Source: Sphingobacteriales bacterium (GTDB lineage Bacteria; Bacteroidota; Bacteroidia; Chitinophagales; Chitinophagaceae). Taken from it: 64,000 bases of DNA. A program made the position numbers and the translations under genes. The stretch covers positions 1-64,000 of the forward strand of contig SEFT01000018.1 in NCBI GenBank assembly GCA_004144175.1, read 5' to 3'. This document shows, piece after piece, positions 16,333 through 24,318 of this stretch. The stretch's first letter is position 1; every line of letters starts with the position of its first letter. A model generated the notes under the pieces. It was not told where the DNA came from. It made no database searches and worked only from the letters and a program-made list of their open reading frames with translations.

Positions 16333-16725
16333 CTACCAGTCCTTTTTTCTCATCTGCTTTTTGAAGGCTGCCTTCTTCTTATTATCGAGGCGGGCTTCAA
16401 TAGCCCCTTTTGTGGGGCGTGTGGCCTTGCGCTTCTTCGGCTTGATGATGCTCTGGGCTACCAGCTCCTGCATCTTTCGCATCGCTATCTCTTTATTCTC
16501 TAGCTGCGAGCGTGTTTCGCTGCTTTTTACAATGAGGTAGCCATCTTTATTGATCCGCTTTTTAAGCTTATCGAGTATCATTTCCCTTTCTTCGGGGCTG
16601 GCTGCAACGGATGACGACACCTGCCACCATGCCTCCGCCATCGTCTCCACTTTATTGACGTTCTGCCCACCCTTGCCGCCACTACGTGCGGTACGAAAAA
16701 ATACTTCTGATGAAAAATCGTTCAT
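16333..16725 (-). CDS. arfB: Alternative ribosome-rescue factor, peptidyl-tRNA hydrolase ArfB
   Basis: Codon-independent release-factor homologue (YaeJ/ArfB) that hydrolyses peptidyl-tRNA on ribosomes stalled at the end of non-stop mRNA. The 130-residue length is typical. The catalytic GGQ is at residues 19-21 in RSGGKGGQNVNKVET, and the basic C-terminal tail (KKRKATRPTK through KKQMRKKDW) is the part that enters the empty mRNA channel. The gene is convergent with the reductase. A TACCTTTG -7 box (16741-16734) ends eight bases from the ATG, so the mRNA is probably leaderless or nearly so. Confidence 0.95.
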   Translation of the reverse strand: MNDFSSEVFFRTARSGGKGGQNVNKVETMAEAWWQVSSSVAASPEEREMILDKLKKRINKDGYLIVKSSETRSQLENKEIAMRKMQELVAQSIIKPKKRKATRPTKGAIEARLDNKKKAAFKKQMRKKDW

Positions 16726-16733
16726 AGGAGTAG

Positions 16734-16741
16734 CAAAGGTA
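16734..16741 (-). promoter_or_regulatory. -7 element for arfB
   Basis: Minus-strand TACCTTTG, an exact consensus match, is eight bases from the arfB ATG. No matching -33 TTG was seen. Confidence 0.55.
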
Positions 16742-16912
16742 CGTGAAGATGACGCTGATATGGCATTCCTGCTATTCTCGCACTCTTTGCAGTACTAACT
16801 ACAAATTGCATGACTGTGTGGTAGCGTCATTGAAAAGTAATAAACAGAATAATGTACAAACTACGTAGGGGTAATGAGCGTCTCTATTGTTCTTACAATA
16901 AAGCACCACTAC

Positions 16913-17650
16913 ATGAAGAGACTCTTTACTACGCTTGCATTGTTCTGTTCATTCTTTTGCGCAAAGGCGCAGGCTATCAAGTACCACAACGTGGAACCGG
17001 ATACGATGGTGTCTACCTGGAATGCATTCTATGCGCTGGGTATATATATCTGGTGGCATCCTACCCCTGAGGTAGTAATCAATACACTGGATAGTGTGCA
17101 GGTATTGTGCTTGAACGACTCAATACCCGCTGCACTGAATTTTGGTGATAGCATTGCAGCGGGCAGTCCAGGTATATGGCGTACGCAGAAATATACCTGC
17201 CTCAATTGCAAAGGTGTGCTAGGTAAATGGAAAGGTGTGGAGGATAGGTACCTAGCAGTGCGTGATAAAAACAAATCGGATGAATGGGTATACGGCTGGA
17301 TAAGAATGGATGTAGACTTTGGCGCTACCAACTTTGTAATAAAAGACTATGCGATACACAACGTAGCGAACACCCAGATAAAAGCAGGGCAGATGGTGGG
17401 CACAGGTGTAGCCGACACAAAAGCGCAGCGACACAATGTAAGCTATCGTTGCAATAACCGAGAGGTGAGTTTCAGCGGCTTTAGTGGCAATGCGATGATG
17501 ATTGCAATGGATATAAATGGACGGGTGATAGGAAAGGAAACAATCGTAGAGGGTAAGGGTTTTAACCTGGCAGCGCAACCTGCCGGTATCTACATCTTCC
17601 ACCTGCAAAATGAGCAGATGAACGAGACCATAAAAGTTGCAATACAATAA
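16913..17650 (+). CDS. Secreted protein with T9SS type A sorting domain
   Basis: Exported protein of 245 residues with signal peptide MKRLFTTLALFCSFFCAKAQ. The body (about 25-170) has no family I can name; it contains a CxxC-like pair in YTCLNCKG and the segment WVYGWIRMDVDFG. The last 70 or so residues look like a T9SS C-terminal sorting domain: VSFSGFSGNAMMIAMDINGR, then a strand ending in LAAQPAGIYIFHLQNEQ and a terminal KVAIQ. The protein is expected to cross the outer membrane through T9SS and be anchored or released. The ATG at 16913 starts exactly at the signal peptide; an upstream in-frame start at 16874 is less likely. The gene is divergent from arfB across 187 bases. Confidence 0.8.
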   Translation: MKRLFTTLALFCSFFCAKAQAIKYHNVEPDTMVSTWNAFYALGIYIWWHPTPEVVINTLDSVQVLCLNDSIPAALNFGDSIAAGSPGIWRTQKYTCLNCKGVLGKWKGVEDRYLAVRDKNKSDEWVYGWIRMDVDFGATNFVIKDYAIHNVANTQIKAGQMVGTGVADTKAQRHNVSYRCNNREVSFSGFSGNAMMIAMDINGRVIGKETIVEGKGFNLAAQPAGIYIFHLQNEQMNETIKVAIQ

Positions 17651-17660
17651 AGAGGGGGTT

Positions 17661-17680
17661 GACCGTTTGAGGCGGTTTTT
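17661..17680 (+). terminator. Weak hairpin after the T9SS cargo gene
   Basis: GACCG (17661-17665) can pair with CGGTT (17673-17677), one G-T wobble, with a 7-base loop and a following T-run. The stem is short; the larger palindrome at 17685-17740 may be the real stop. Confidence 0.4.
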
Positions 17681-17684
17681 AAAT

Positions 17685-17740
17685 AGACGCCGGGACTTTA
17701 ATAGCCTGCCTGTTAGCCAGGCTCGCTATCCCCGGCGTCT
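17685..17740 (+). terminator. Long hairpin overlapping the end of the minus-strand gene
   Basis: A 10-bp perfect outer stem (17685-17694 with 17731-17740) encloses ATAGC/GCTAT (17701-17705 with 17725-17729). On the plus strand it is followed by TCTTTTTC, suitable for terminating the T9SS cargo transcript. Its right half lies inside the last codons of the gene at 17713-18159. Confidence 0.65.
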
Positions 17741-18159
17741 TCTTTTTCAAAAAAGTCATCGTTATATATTGACAGCTCAATACTAATGTTGAGTTCACCG
17801 GCAAGCACTATTAGTTCAGGCGGTAGCCAAAAACGCTTCGTAAACTTATCGCAGTAAAATTTTACTCCAAAATCCAACGTTGCGTATTCTAAACCCGCTA
17901 TGCCTTTTGCAAGTTGCAACTGTTTATAGTTATTTTTTAAATAGTTGATAACCTCTTCCACCTGTAGTTTAAAATCATCGAAATCAGCGTCACTTGCAGT
18001 AAGAGAAACAATTGAATAAGGCATGATACGGCCATAGGGTTTCCCGTTGTAGGTCGGGCGCTCGTCCTTACGCGAAATACTTACTGGTGTAAGACCTGTT
18101 TGTTCTTCAAACTTGTCAGGATCAAAATCTTTACCAACAAACCTCAATGGACAACTCAT
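17713..18159 (-). CDS. Uncharacterised protein, possible DUF4279-like
   Basis: Cytoplasmic protein of 148 residues. I do not recognise it with certainty. The opening CPLRFVGKDFDPDKFEEQTG, followed by a conserved-looking LTPVSISRKDERP and a later KGIAGLEYATLDFGVKFY, resembles DUF4279-type proteins, whose function is unknown. The C-terminus is acidic (DDFFEKEDAGDSEPG), and its codons form part of the plus-strand terminator hairpin at 17685-17740. The start at 18159 is chosen because an intrinsic terminator (18171-18197) separates it from the in-frame ATG at 18216, and the extra 19 residues would be encoded by that terminator. It lies downstream of the MoxR-type ATPase on the same strand; transcription would need read-through or a promoter I cannot see. 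Confidence 0.55.
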   Translation of the reverse strand: MSCPLRFVGKDFDPDKFEEQTGLTPVSISRKDERPTYNGKPYGRIMPYSIVSLTASDADFDDFKLQVEEVINYLKNNYKQLQLAKGIAGLEYATLDFGVKFYCDKFTKRFWLPPELIVLAGELNISIELSIYNDDFFEKEDAGDSEPG

Positions 18160-18170
18160 AGTTATCAAAT

Positions 18171-18197
18171 AAAAAAAGCGGTGAATTACACCGCTTT
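18171..18197 (-). terminator. Intrinsic terminator of the MoxR-type ATPase gene
   Basis: A 9-bp stem (18175-18183 with 18189-18197) with a 5-base loop is followed on the minus strand by seven T residues. It sits 24 bases after the ATPase stop codon. Confidence 0.85.
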
Positions 18198-18220
18198 CAA
18201 AAATATAGATAAACACTTAT

Positions 18221-19753
18221 CTAAAAATCATTCTCCTCTTCATCATCCATATCTACATCCATATTGCTCATGTTGAGCATGCTGCCGAGGATATCGGCAA
18301 AGGTGTAGCCGCTCTCCATGTTCTTCTTGCTGATTAGCGAGAACTCTGATAAGCCGTGCAGCAAAAACTCCATCAGCAATGCAGCCTGTGTTTCATCTGC
18401 ATTCGGGTAGTATTGTTTTACCGCTGCATATAGGCCATCAACCTGGTACAGTCGGTTGCGGTATTCTTCCTCATTAGAGTCCAGCAACAGCATCAGGTCA
18501 TTGCCTTTGCCAAACCAATCGATAACCGGCTGGTAGGGGTTCGGGCGGGGCTTGGCGCCTTTCTGTTCACGGCCTGTTTTCTTGAACGACTGCGGATCGG
18601 GGAAGTATTGCAGGAAAAGTGTACGGATAGCTTGCCCCATCAGGCGGTGAGCTACATTCATAGCACCTTCCTGTTCGCCTTCGTATACCAGCTCTATCTT
18701 TCCGGTTATAGCAGGTATTACACCGGCGAAGTCGGCAATGCGCACCATCGTCTTACTGCCACCTTGTTTTAACGCTCTGCGTTCGGCCGTGCTTACTAGG
18801 TTCTCATAAGCCGATATAGTAAGGCGCGCCGATACCCCGCTCTTCTGGTCTACATACTCGCTCTTGCGTGCTTCCATAGCTATCTGCTCTACCAGCATTT
18901 TAGCCAAGTCGGGCATTTCTACCATTTCCAATTGCTCCGGCAATACATCTGCCTCTTGCTCGGTAATGGCGCGCGACACCTCTACTGTTTTAGGGTAGTG
19001 GGTAATGATCTGGCTCTCTATACGGTCTTTCAGTGGTGTAACAATGCTGCCACGGTTGGTATAGTCTTCCGGGTTAGCCGTAAACACAAAAAGTATATCC
19101 AGCGGAAGGCGCAGCTTGAAGCCACGTATCTGTATGTCGCCTTCCTGTAGTATGTTGAATAGTGACACCTGTATGCGCGCCTGTAAGTCGGGCAATTCGT
19201 TGATTACAAAAATGCCCCTGTGCGAACGTGGTATGATGCCGTAGTGTATTACCTGCTCGTCAGCAAAGCTAAGGCGCATATTAGCAGCCTTTATAGGGTC
19301 TACATCACCTATCAGGTCTGCAACGGACACATCGGGCGTAGCCAGTTTTTCACCATAGCGTTGGCTTCGGTGCAGCCATACGATGGGAGTATTATCGCCT
19401 TTCTCGTCCACCAGGTTGCGTGCGTACAAAGATATGGGCGCGAATGGACTGTCGTTAATATCGCTGCCCTCAATCACCGGTAGCCACTCGTCCAGCAGTT
19501 GTACCATCTCGCGCGCCATACGCGTCTTGGCCTGTCCGCGTAGGCCCAGGAAAAGGATATTGTGCCTTGACAGTAAGGCGCGCTCCACATCGGGTATTAC
19601 GGAGTCTTCGTAACCCAATATGCCATTGAAAGGTGTTTGATTTTGTTGTATCGACTTTATAAGGTTGGCTCTTACTTCTTCTTTTACTGTTCGTGCCTTG
19701 TAGCCTGCTTTTTTTAGTTCGCCTAGTGTGTGAATATCCGGCTGTTGTTGCAT
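18221..19753 (-). CDS. MoxR / magnesium-chelatase-type AAA+ ATPase
   Basis: Cytoplasmic AAA+ ATPase of 510 residues. Walker A is GLRGQAKT (70-77). The Walker B region reads GIFVINELPDL and the sensor region FVFTANPEDYTNRG, followed by arginine-bearing LKDRIESQI. This is the arrangement of the Mg-chelatase subunit I/MoxR clade. The C-terminal 150 residues are helical, with an acidic tail (MDVDMDDEEENDF). Such ATPases usually work with a von Willebrand factor A domain partner as a chaperone or metal-insertion unit, but no VWA gene lies next to it here. A TACCTTTA element at 19791-19784 may be the promoter, and a strong terminator follows the gene. The substrate is unknown. Confidence 0.85.
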   Translation of the reverse strand: MQQQPDIHTLGELKKAGYKARTVKEEVRANLIKSIQQNQTPFNGILGYEDSVIPDVERALLSRHNILFLGLRGQAKTRMAREMVQLLDEWLPVIEGSDINDSPFAPISLYARNLVDEKGDNTPIVWLHRSQRYGEKLATPDVSVADLIGDVDPIKAANMRLSFADEQVIHYGIIPRSHRGIFVINELPDLQARIQVSLFNILQEGDIQIRGFKLRLPLDILFVFTANPEDYTNRGSIVTPLKDRIESQIITHYPKTVEVSRAITEQEADVLPEQLEMVEMPDLAKMLVEQIAMEARKSEYVDQKSGVSARLTISAYENLVSTAERRALKQGGSKTMVRIADFAGVIPAITGKIELVYEGEQEGAMNVAHRLMGQAIRTLFLQYFPDPQSFKKTGREQKGAKPRPNPYQPVIDWFGKGNDLMLLLDSNEEEYRNRLYQVDGLYAAVKQYYPNADETQAALLMEFLLHGLSEFSLISKKNMESGYTFADILGSMLNMSNMDVDMDDEEENDF

Positions 19754-19908
19754 AGTCTGTTATTCCCTTGTTCTTTATTACAATAAAGGTAGGGGATGAA
19801 ACAATGTGAATCACAATCTGTTGCCAATAGCTGTATAGCCAAATCTTTTATCGCGGTTTAACGGGCTAAGACCTATAACTTTACCCTCTGTCCTTAACAC
19901 TTGATACT

Positions 19909-20871
19909 ATGCGCAAGGCCTTTGCTCGTTTCAGTTTTTTGATCGCTACCTTAACTATTTCAACCACAGCTTTTTGCGAGAATCTGACCTTCTCGTTTTT
20001 GTCCACAACTATTGAGCTGATGGATAGTGCATCGTCGGCCCAACTGCTGCGCGAAAGCGATGATTATACCAAAGCGTTAACCAAGTTTGACTTGCAAGGC
20101 AGGCTGATGACGCAGGAAGAGGTAACGGAAGCCGACTATCTAAAATTTGCAGCCGGCCAGGCCCGTAGCTGGACAGAGCACGAAAAGGCACAGTTTAAGG
20201 ATGCCTTCCAGATGATCGCTAATTATTTTGAAGCGAACAGAATGACTTTAAAACTGCCTGAGAAAATACAGATGGTGAAGTCGATAGGCGATGAAGAATT
20301 TGGAGCGGAAGGCTACACCCGCAGAAATTTTATTGTATTGAAGGCTGGTGGGCCGGAGGCGATTAATCCCGGCATTGTATCACATGAATTATTTCATGTG
20401 TACTCCCGCTTCAATAAAGAAACCAGAGATAAGCTGTATGATATCATTGGCTTCAAGCCATCGAACCCCATAGCATACAATGAATCGATAGGTGGCATGT
20501 CGATCACCAATCCGGACTGCCCCGTGGTGGAACATTACATTACGCTTGGCAAAAAAGATCTCGCGGTTATACTCTATAGCTTAAAGCCCTATGCGGGAGG
20601 CAATGTGCTAGAAGAATATGCCAATGTAGGGTTGCTGGAGCTGAAAAGCGATGGTGTGAAAAAGTATGTAAAAGAAGATAAGGCTACGATCTACGAATTG
20701 AACAAGTTTCCCGAATTGATGCAAAAAACAGGCGGAAACACATCGTACGTATTACACCCTGAAGAAGTATGCGCGGAGCACTTCGCCATGCTGGTAAATG
20801 GTAAAAAAGTGAAGTCGCCCGAGCATCTTGATAAAATGAAAGCAGTGCTGAAAGAAGCCGGTAAAGATTAG
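19909..20871 (+). CDS. Putative secreted zinc metallopeptidase
   Basis: Exported protein of 320 residues with a signal peptide (hydrophobic 8-22, probable cleavage near FCE). It contains SHELFHVYSR, an HExxH zinc site with H159, E160 and H163. Further on, VLHPEEVCAEHFAML (from residue 281) offers a glutamate third ligand (E286 or E290), as in gluzincin-like peptidases. Residues 200-270 carry no motif that I recognise. The family is not named with certainty and peptidase activity is inferred from the metal site. TAACTTTA at 19876-19883 is a plausible -7 element, 25 bases before the ATG. The stop codon overlaps the convergent gene at 20868 by four bases. Confidence 0.7.
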   Translation: MRKAFARFSFLIATLTISTTAFCENLTFSFLSTTIELMDSASSAQLLRESDDYTKALTKFDLQGRLMTQEEVTEADYLKFAAGQARSWTEHEKAQFKDAFQMIANYFEANRMTLKLPEKIQMVKSIGDEEFGAEGYTRRNFIVLKAGGPEAINPGIVSHELFHVYSRFNKETRDKLYDIIGFKPSNPIAYNESIGGMSITNPDCPVVEHYITLGKKDLAVILYSLKPYAGGNVLEEYANVGLLELKSDGVKKYVKEDKATIYELNKFPELMQKTGGNTSYVLHPEEVCAEHFAMLVNGKKVKSPEHLDKMKAVLKEAGKD

Positions 20872-21989
20872 AGGCTCTCGATCATTTCATCGAGCATATA
20901 GAGCTTTTTTGGTTTTACTTCCAGCCGCTCTTCCATCTTTACTTCGTACTCTGTCTTGTCTTGCGGCGATATCCATTGCCCGGTAAAGGTGTTGCCGTTG
21001 AGCACCAGTTCCATGGCTCCTTCTTCTGATGCCTCCATGAAATGCCATTTACCATCTGCTTTTTTGGTTACTTCCAGCTTTATATATTCTTCATTGTCGC
21101 CAAACTTATAAATGCCCTCCCAGCCGCATATAGGCTCAGGGCAAGAGCCCTGTAGTGAGCGCAGATAAAGCTCTATCCTTATTTCATCATCCAGCTTGCC
21201 TATGTACAGTTTACGGTCCAGTACTTTTTTCAACTGTTTCTTCTTTTTATCATTGTCGTCGTCCTCTTCGTCATTTGCTCCACCTTCATCCTTGGCTTTG
21301 TTTTGTGCTACTGCACTGCTATCAGTAGCTTTTTCATTGGCACCATACATTTCGTCTATTAGCCGCTGCCTGGCTACTTTGCGTTCACCGGCTAGCTTGT
21401 CGTAGTATTCGTCAATGTTTTGGGCCTCCAGTACATTCACTACTTCGGCACCATATATTCTGTTGTCGAAGCTGAAAACATTTCTGACTGCTACCATATA
21501 GGTTTTGGAGGTAAGGTTGTCCATAAGGTATACATATCCTTGCAGTCTTAGAGGAGCCACCTTTTCAAAGCCGATCATCTCCTTGGTCAGCATCATCTTT
21601 TCCAGTTCATAGCGCACCATCATGATCTCTGACCAGTGCAATCCTGAGTCGGTGCCTTTCTTTAATACTGCTTTGAATTGTTGTTCTATAGCCTGGTTTA
21701 TTTGCGGGTCGAACTGCTGTATTTTATCGGGGTTCGATCTGATATTGGCAATACGTTTTGCTTCCGGTTCGCTGGCAGGTACCAGCTTTGTAACAACCCG
21801 CCACACGGTATCGAAAGGCGCAAACTGATTAGCATACCCCGCTGCATTCTTTCCGCGAAGGTTCAGCACCAACTCATCTATCAGCAGGTCTTCCGACTTG
21901 AACTGCGCTCGTACGTCTGCAAATGCCGTAAAGCAAACAAGGATGGTCAGCAGCAAATATCTATAAGCCTTCGTGGACACATATTGCAT
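20868..21989 (-). CDS. Secreted protein of unknown function
   Basis: Hypothetical exported protein of 373 residues. A signal peptide (about 1-29, hydrophobic LLLTILVCFTAFADVRA) is followed by a helical region (30-200). A highly charged low-complexity linker contains runs of D/E and K (GGANDEEDDDNDKKKKQLKK). A C-terminal domain of about 140 residues has CPEPICGWEGIYKFG and strand-like segments (WHFMEASEEGAMELVLNG, FTGQWISP), suggesting a small beta-barrel or lipocalin-like fold. I do not recognise a family. The promoter is an exact TATTTTTG (22001-21994) only four bases from the ATG. The gene overlaps the convergent metallopeptidase gene end by four bases. Confidence 0.7.
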   Translation of the reverse strand: MQYVSTKAYRYLLLTILVCFTAFADVRAQFKSEDLLIDELVLNLRGKNAAGYANQFAPFDTVWRVVTKLVPASEPEAKRIANIRSNPDKIQQFDPQINQAIEQQFKAVLKKGTDSGLHWSEIMMVRYELEKMMLTKEMIGFEKVAPLRLQGYVYLMDNLTSKTYMVAVRNVFSFDNRIYGAEVVNVLEAQNIDEYYDKLAGERKVARQRLIDEMYGANEKATDSSAVAQNKAKDEGGANDEEDDDNDKKKKQLKKVLDRKLYIGKLDDEIRIELYLRSLQGSCPEPICGWEGIYKFGDNEEYIKLEVTKKADGKWHFMEASEEGAMELVLNGNTFTGQWISPQDKTEYEVKMEERLEVKPKKLYMLDEMIESL

Positions 21990-21993
21990 GCTG

Positions 21994-22001
21994 CAAAAAT
22001 A
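21994..22001 (-). promoter_or_regulatory. -7 element for the secreted-protein gene
   Basis: Minus-strand TATTTTTG (exact TAnnTTTG) ends four bases before the ATG at 21989, predicting a leaderless transcript. Confidence 0.55.
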
Positions 22002-22044
22002 TAAAAATCACTTACTTGGATAAAGTAATGAAACGAAGATTAAC

Positions 22045-22076
22045 AAAAAAGAGCCCAATATAAGGACTCCTTTTTT
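22045..22076 (-). terminator. Terminator of the DUF4290-murA transcript
   Basis: On the minus strand, GAGTCC pairs with GGGCTC (one G-U) across a 7-base loop and is followed by six T residues, 19 bases after the murA stop codon. Confidence 0.8.
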
Positions 22077-22094
22077 AACTATTGTAAGCAGCTG

Positions 22095-23402
22095 CTAGTC
22101 GATTCTTTTGATATTAGCACCCAAAGCATTTAGCCGTTCATCTATGCGTTCGTACCCACGGTCTATCTGGTCGATATTCTGGATGGTACTCTTGCCACTG
22201 GCTGATAACGCAGCAATAAGCAGGGCAACTCCCGCACGTATATCCGGCGATACCATGGTGATGCCGCGTAATGCTACCTGCCTGTCGTGACCGATAACTA
22301 CTGCGCGGTGCGGATCGCAAAGCACTATCTGCGCACCCATCTCTATCAGCTTATCGACGAAGAAGAGGCGGCTTTCAAACATTTTTTGATGTACCAGAAC
22401 AGTGCCTTTTGCTTGCGTAGCCACTACCAGTATAATACTGATAAGGTCGGGCGTGAAGCCGGGCCAGGGGTGGTCATAGATGTTCAGTACCGAACCGTCG
22501 ATGAATTTTTGTATCCTATAGCTATCCTGCCTGGGTATGTAGATATCATCGTTGCGTATTTCCATCTGGATACCCAGCCTTGCAAATGTATCAGGTATCA
22601 CGCCCAGATGTGGAACGCCTGCATTCTTGATTGTAAGCTCACTATTGGTCATAGCTGCCAGGCCAATAAACGAACCAACTTCAATCATATCGGACAATAG
22701 GGTGTGGGTACAACCTTTCAATAGTTCCACCCCTTCTATCACGATCATGTTAGAGCCAATGCCGCTGATGCGTGCACCCATGCTATTAAGCATACGGCAT
22801 AGCTGCTGCACATAAGGTTCGCAGGCAGCGTGGTATATAGTAGTGATACCTGGCGTAAGCACCGCTGCCATTATGATGTTGGCCGTACCAGTTACCGAAG
22901 GCTCATCCAACATCATATGTGCACCTTGCAGGTTGGCACCGTCCAATGTAAAGAGGCTCTCCTCAGTATCATAGTTGAACATGACACCCATGCGCTCGAA
23001 GCCGCGTATATGCGTATCGAGCCTGCGGCGACCTATCTTATCTCCACCCGGCTGCGGTATATGTGCTTTGCGATAGCGGGCCAGCATAGGGCCTGCCAGC
23101 ATCACAGCACCACGCAACCTGCCCGACTTCTTTTTAAACTTGGGGTCTATAAAGTAGTCGGTGTTTATGTCAACCGCCTGTAGTATCACAGTATTGGGAC
23201 GCGGGCGTTCTACACGCACACCCATGTCTTCCAGCAGCTCTATCAGCGTATTTACATCCAGTATGTCCGGTACATTGGTATAGGTTACCGGCTGGTCGGT
23301 AAGCAATGCTGCACACAAAACCTGTAACGCCTCATTTTTTGCTCCCTGAGGTGTTATCTCGCCGCTGAGCGAGTTGCCACCGCGAATTTCAAAAGCGCCC
23401 AT
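22095..23402 (-). CDS. murA: UDP-N-acetylglucosamine 1-carboxyvinyltransferase MurA
   Basis: First committed step of peptidoglycan synthesis: transfers enolpyruvate from PEP to UDP-GlcNAc. The product has 435 residues, full length for the EPSP-synthase-like fold. The N-terminal GAKNEALQVLCAALLT includes the conserved K/N pair. The mobile active-site loop reads IPQPGGDKIGRRRLDTH, with D121 where Escherichia coli MurA has Cys115, the residue alkylated by fosfomycin. An Asp here keeps activity but gives intrinsic fosfomycin insensitivity in other bacteria. The gene starts 12 bases after the DUF4290 gene on the same strand, a conserved neighbourhood in Bacteroidota, and ends at a clear terminator. 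Confidence 0.96.
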   Translation of the reverse strand: MGAFEIRGGNSLSGEITPQGAKNEALQVLCAALLTDQPVTYTNVPDILDVNTLIELLEDMGVRVERPRPNTVILQAVDINTDYFIDPKFKKKSGRLRGAVMLAGPMLARYRKAHIPQPGGDKIGRRRLDTHIRGFERMGVMFNYDTEESLFTLDGANLQGAHMMLDEPSVTGTANIIMAAVLTPGITTIYHAACEPYVQQLCRMLNSMGARISGIGSNMIVIEGVELLKGCTHTLLSDMIEVGSFIGLAAMTNSELTIKNAGVPHLGVIPDTFARLGIQMEIRNDDIYIPRQDSYRIQKFIDGSVLNIYDHPWPGFTPDLISIILVVATQAKGTVLVHQKMFESRLFFVDKLIEMGAQIVLCDPHRAVVIGHDRQVALRGITMVSPDIRAGVALLIAALSASGKSTIQNIDQIDRGYERIDERLNALGANIKRID

Positions 23403-23414
23403 GTGCTGAGTGGA

Positions 23415-24152
23415 TTATTTGTTTTTGTTTTTACTGAATTTCCTGTTGTTGTTATTACCGTAACCGTTGCCGCCACCGCCACGATCGTTGTTGCTATTAT
23501 TATTGCGGTTATTGTTGTTCCGGTTGTTATTATTCCGGTTGTTGTTGTTCCGGTTGTTATTGTTACGACTATTATTATTGCTGCCGGTATTCTGTTTGAA
23601 ATTGCTGCGCAGATCGAAATGAACACGGTAGCCGCCCGATTCATACTGAAGCTGACCATTGGTAAGTGCATTCAGCTCATTGCGTATCATGTCGTCATGC
23701 ACAGGCTCTTTATGCCAGTTGGTATAGGCCAGCTTCATGTAGTAGCCAATGGCCTGTGTAAGCCCTTGTCTTTTCTCGGGGTCTTTTTCGTCCAGTGCTT
23801 TTTGGATGAGCCCTTCCAGGTTTCTACCCATATGCCTGTGGTCGATATGATTTTGAGGGTAGGGCAGCGGCTCTGGCTTTTTATATAGCTGCTCAGGGGT
23901 TGGGGGCGGATAAGGTGCATCTACATCCAGCTTAAAGTCGGTCATCTGTACCAGGTGATCCCACAGTTTATGCTTATAGTCTTCTATTGTTTTAAGATGC
24001 GGGTTTAGCGTACCCATCAGTTCTATGATAGCCTCAGCATTCTTCCTGCGCCTGTCTTTGTCTTCGATGGTCATCAGGTACTCAACCATCCTTTGCACAT
24101 TACGGCCGTATTCAGGCATCAGCATTTTGCTGCGCGAAGTATTATATTCCAT
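23415..24152 (-). CDS. DUF4290 family protein with Asn-rich tail
   Basis: Cytoplasmic protein of 245 residues. The N-terminal 185 residues are the DUF4290 domain (MEYNTSRSKMLMPEYGRNVQ, then helical segments around ELMGTLNPHL and FKLDVDAPYPPPTPE). The function is unknown, but the gene lies immediately upstream of murA, which suggests a link to cell-envelope growth. From residue 190 the protein changes into low-complexity sequence: five 5-residue units of RNNNN type (196-220), a glycine patch and a basic NRKFSKNKNK end, reminiscent of RNA-binding or disordered tails. No clear promoter motif is visible in the 286-base gap upstream. Confidence 0.85.
   Translation of the reverse strand: MEYNTSRSKMLMPEYGRNVQRMVEYLMTIEDKDRRRKNAEAIIELMGTLNPHLKTIEDYKHKLWDHLVQMTDFKLDVDAPYPPPTPEQLYKKPEPLPYPQNHIDHRHMGRNLEGLIQKALDEKDPEKRQGLTQAIGYYMKLAYTNWHKEPVHDDMIRNELNALTNGQLQYESGGYRVHFDLRSNFKQNTGSNNNSRNNNNRNNNNRNNNNRNNNNRNNNSNNDRGGGGNGYGNNNNRKFSKNKNK
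23493..23567 (-). repeat. 15-bp coding minisatellite (RNNNN)5
   Basis: Five tandem 15-base units encode RNNNN (the last RNNNS) in the DUF4290 protein. Units differ at third positions, so the array is old enough to have drifted but could still change in copy number without breaking the frame. Confidence 0.85.
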
Positions 24153-24318
24153 GTATTCGGTGGATCAAAAAAGCGATTAAAAAATAAAGTAAAAAAAATA
24201 TACCGTTGGAGTAGTTGAACGATGTTCCGGATGCAAGTCTTTACCTGTAAGGAAGAGGCGAGTGGTAAATATTGCCGAAGCGGTATAAAGCAAATATAGC
24301 AATTAGAGCGAGAACTCC

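Noticed and set aside
23493-23567. Tandem 15-bp units considered as a CRISPR-like array
   Set aside because: There are no spacers; the units are contiguous and in frame within a gene.
23403-23888. A Val/Ile-rich plus-strand frame opposite the DUF4290 gene
   Set aside because: The Val/Ile/Ala repeats are simply the complement of the Asn-codon minisatellite; not a membrane protein gene.
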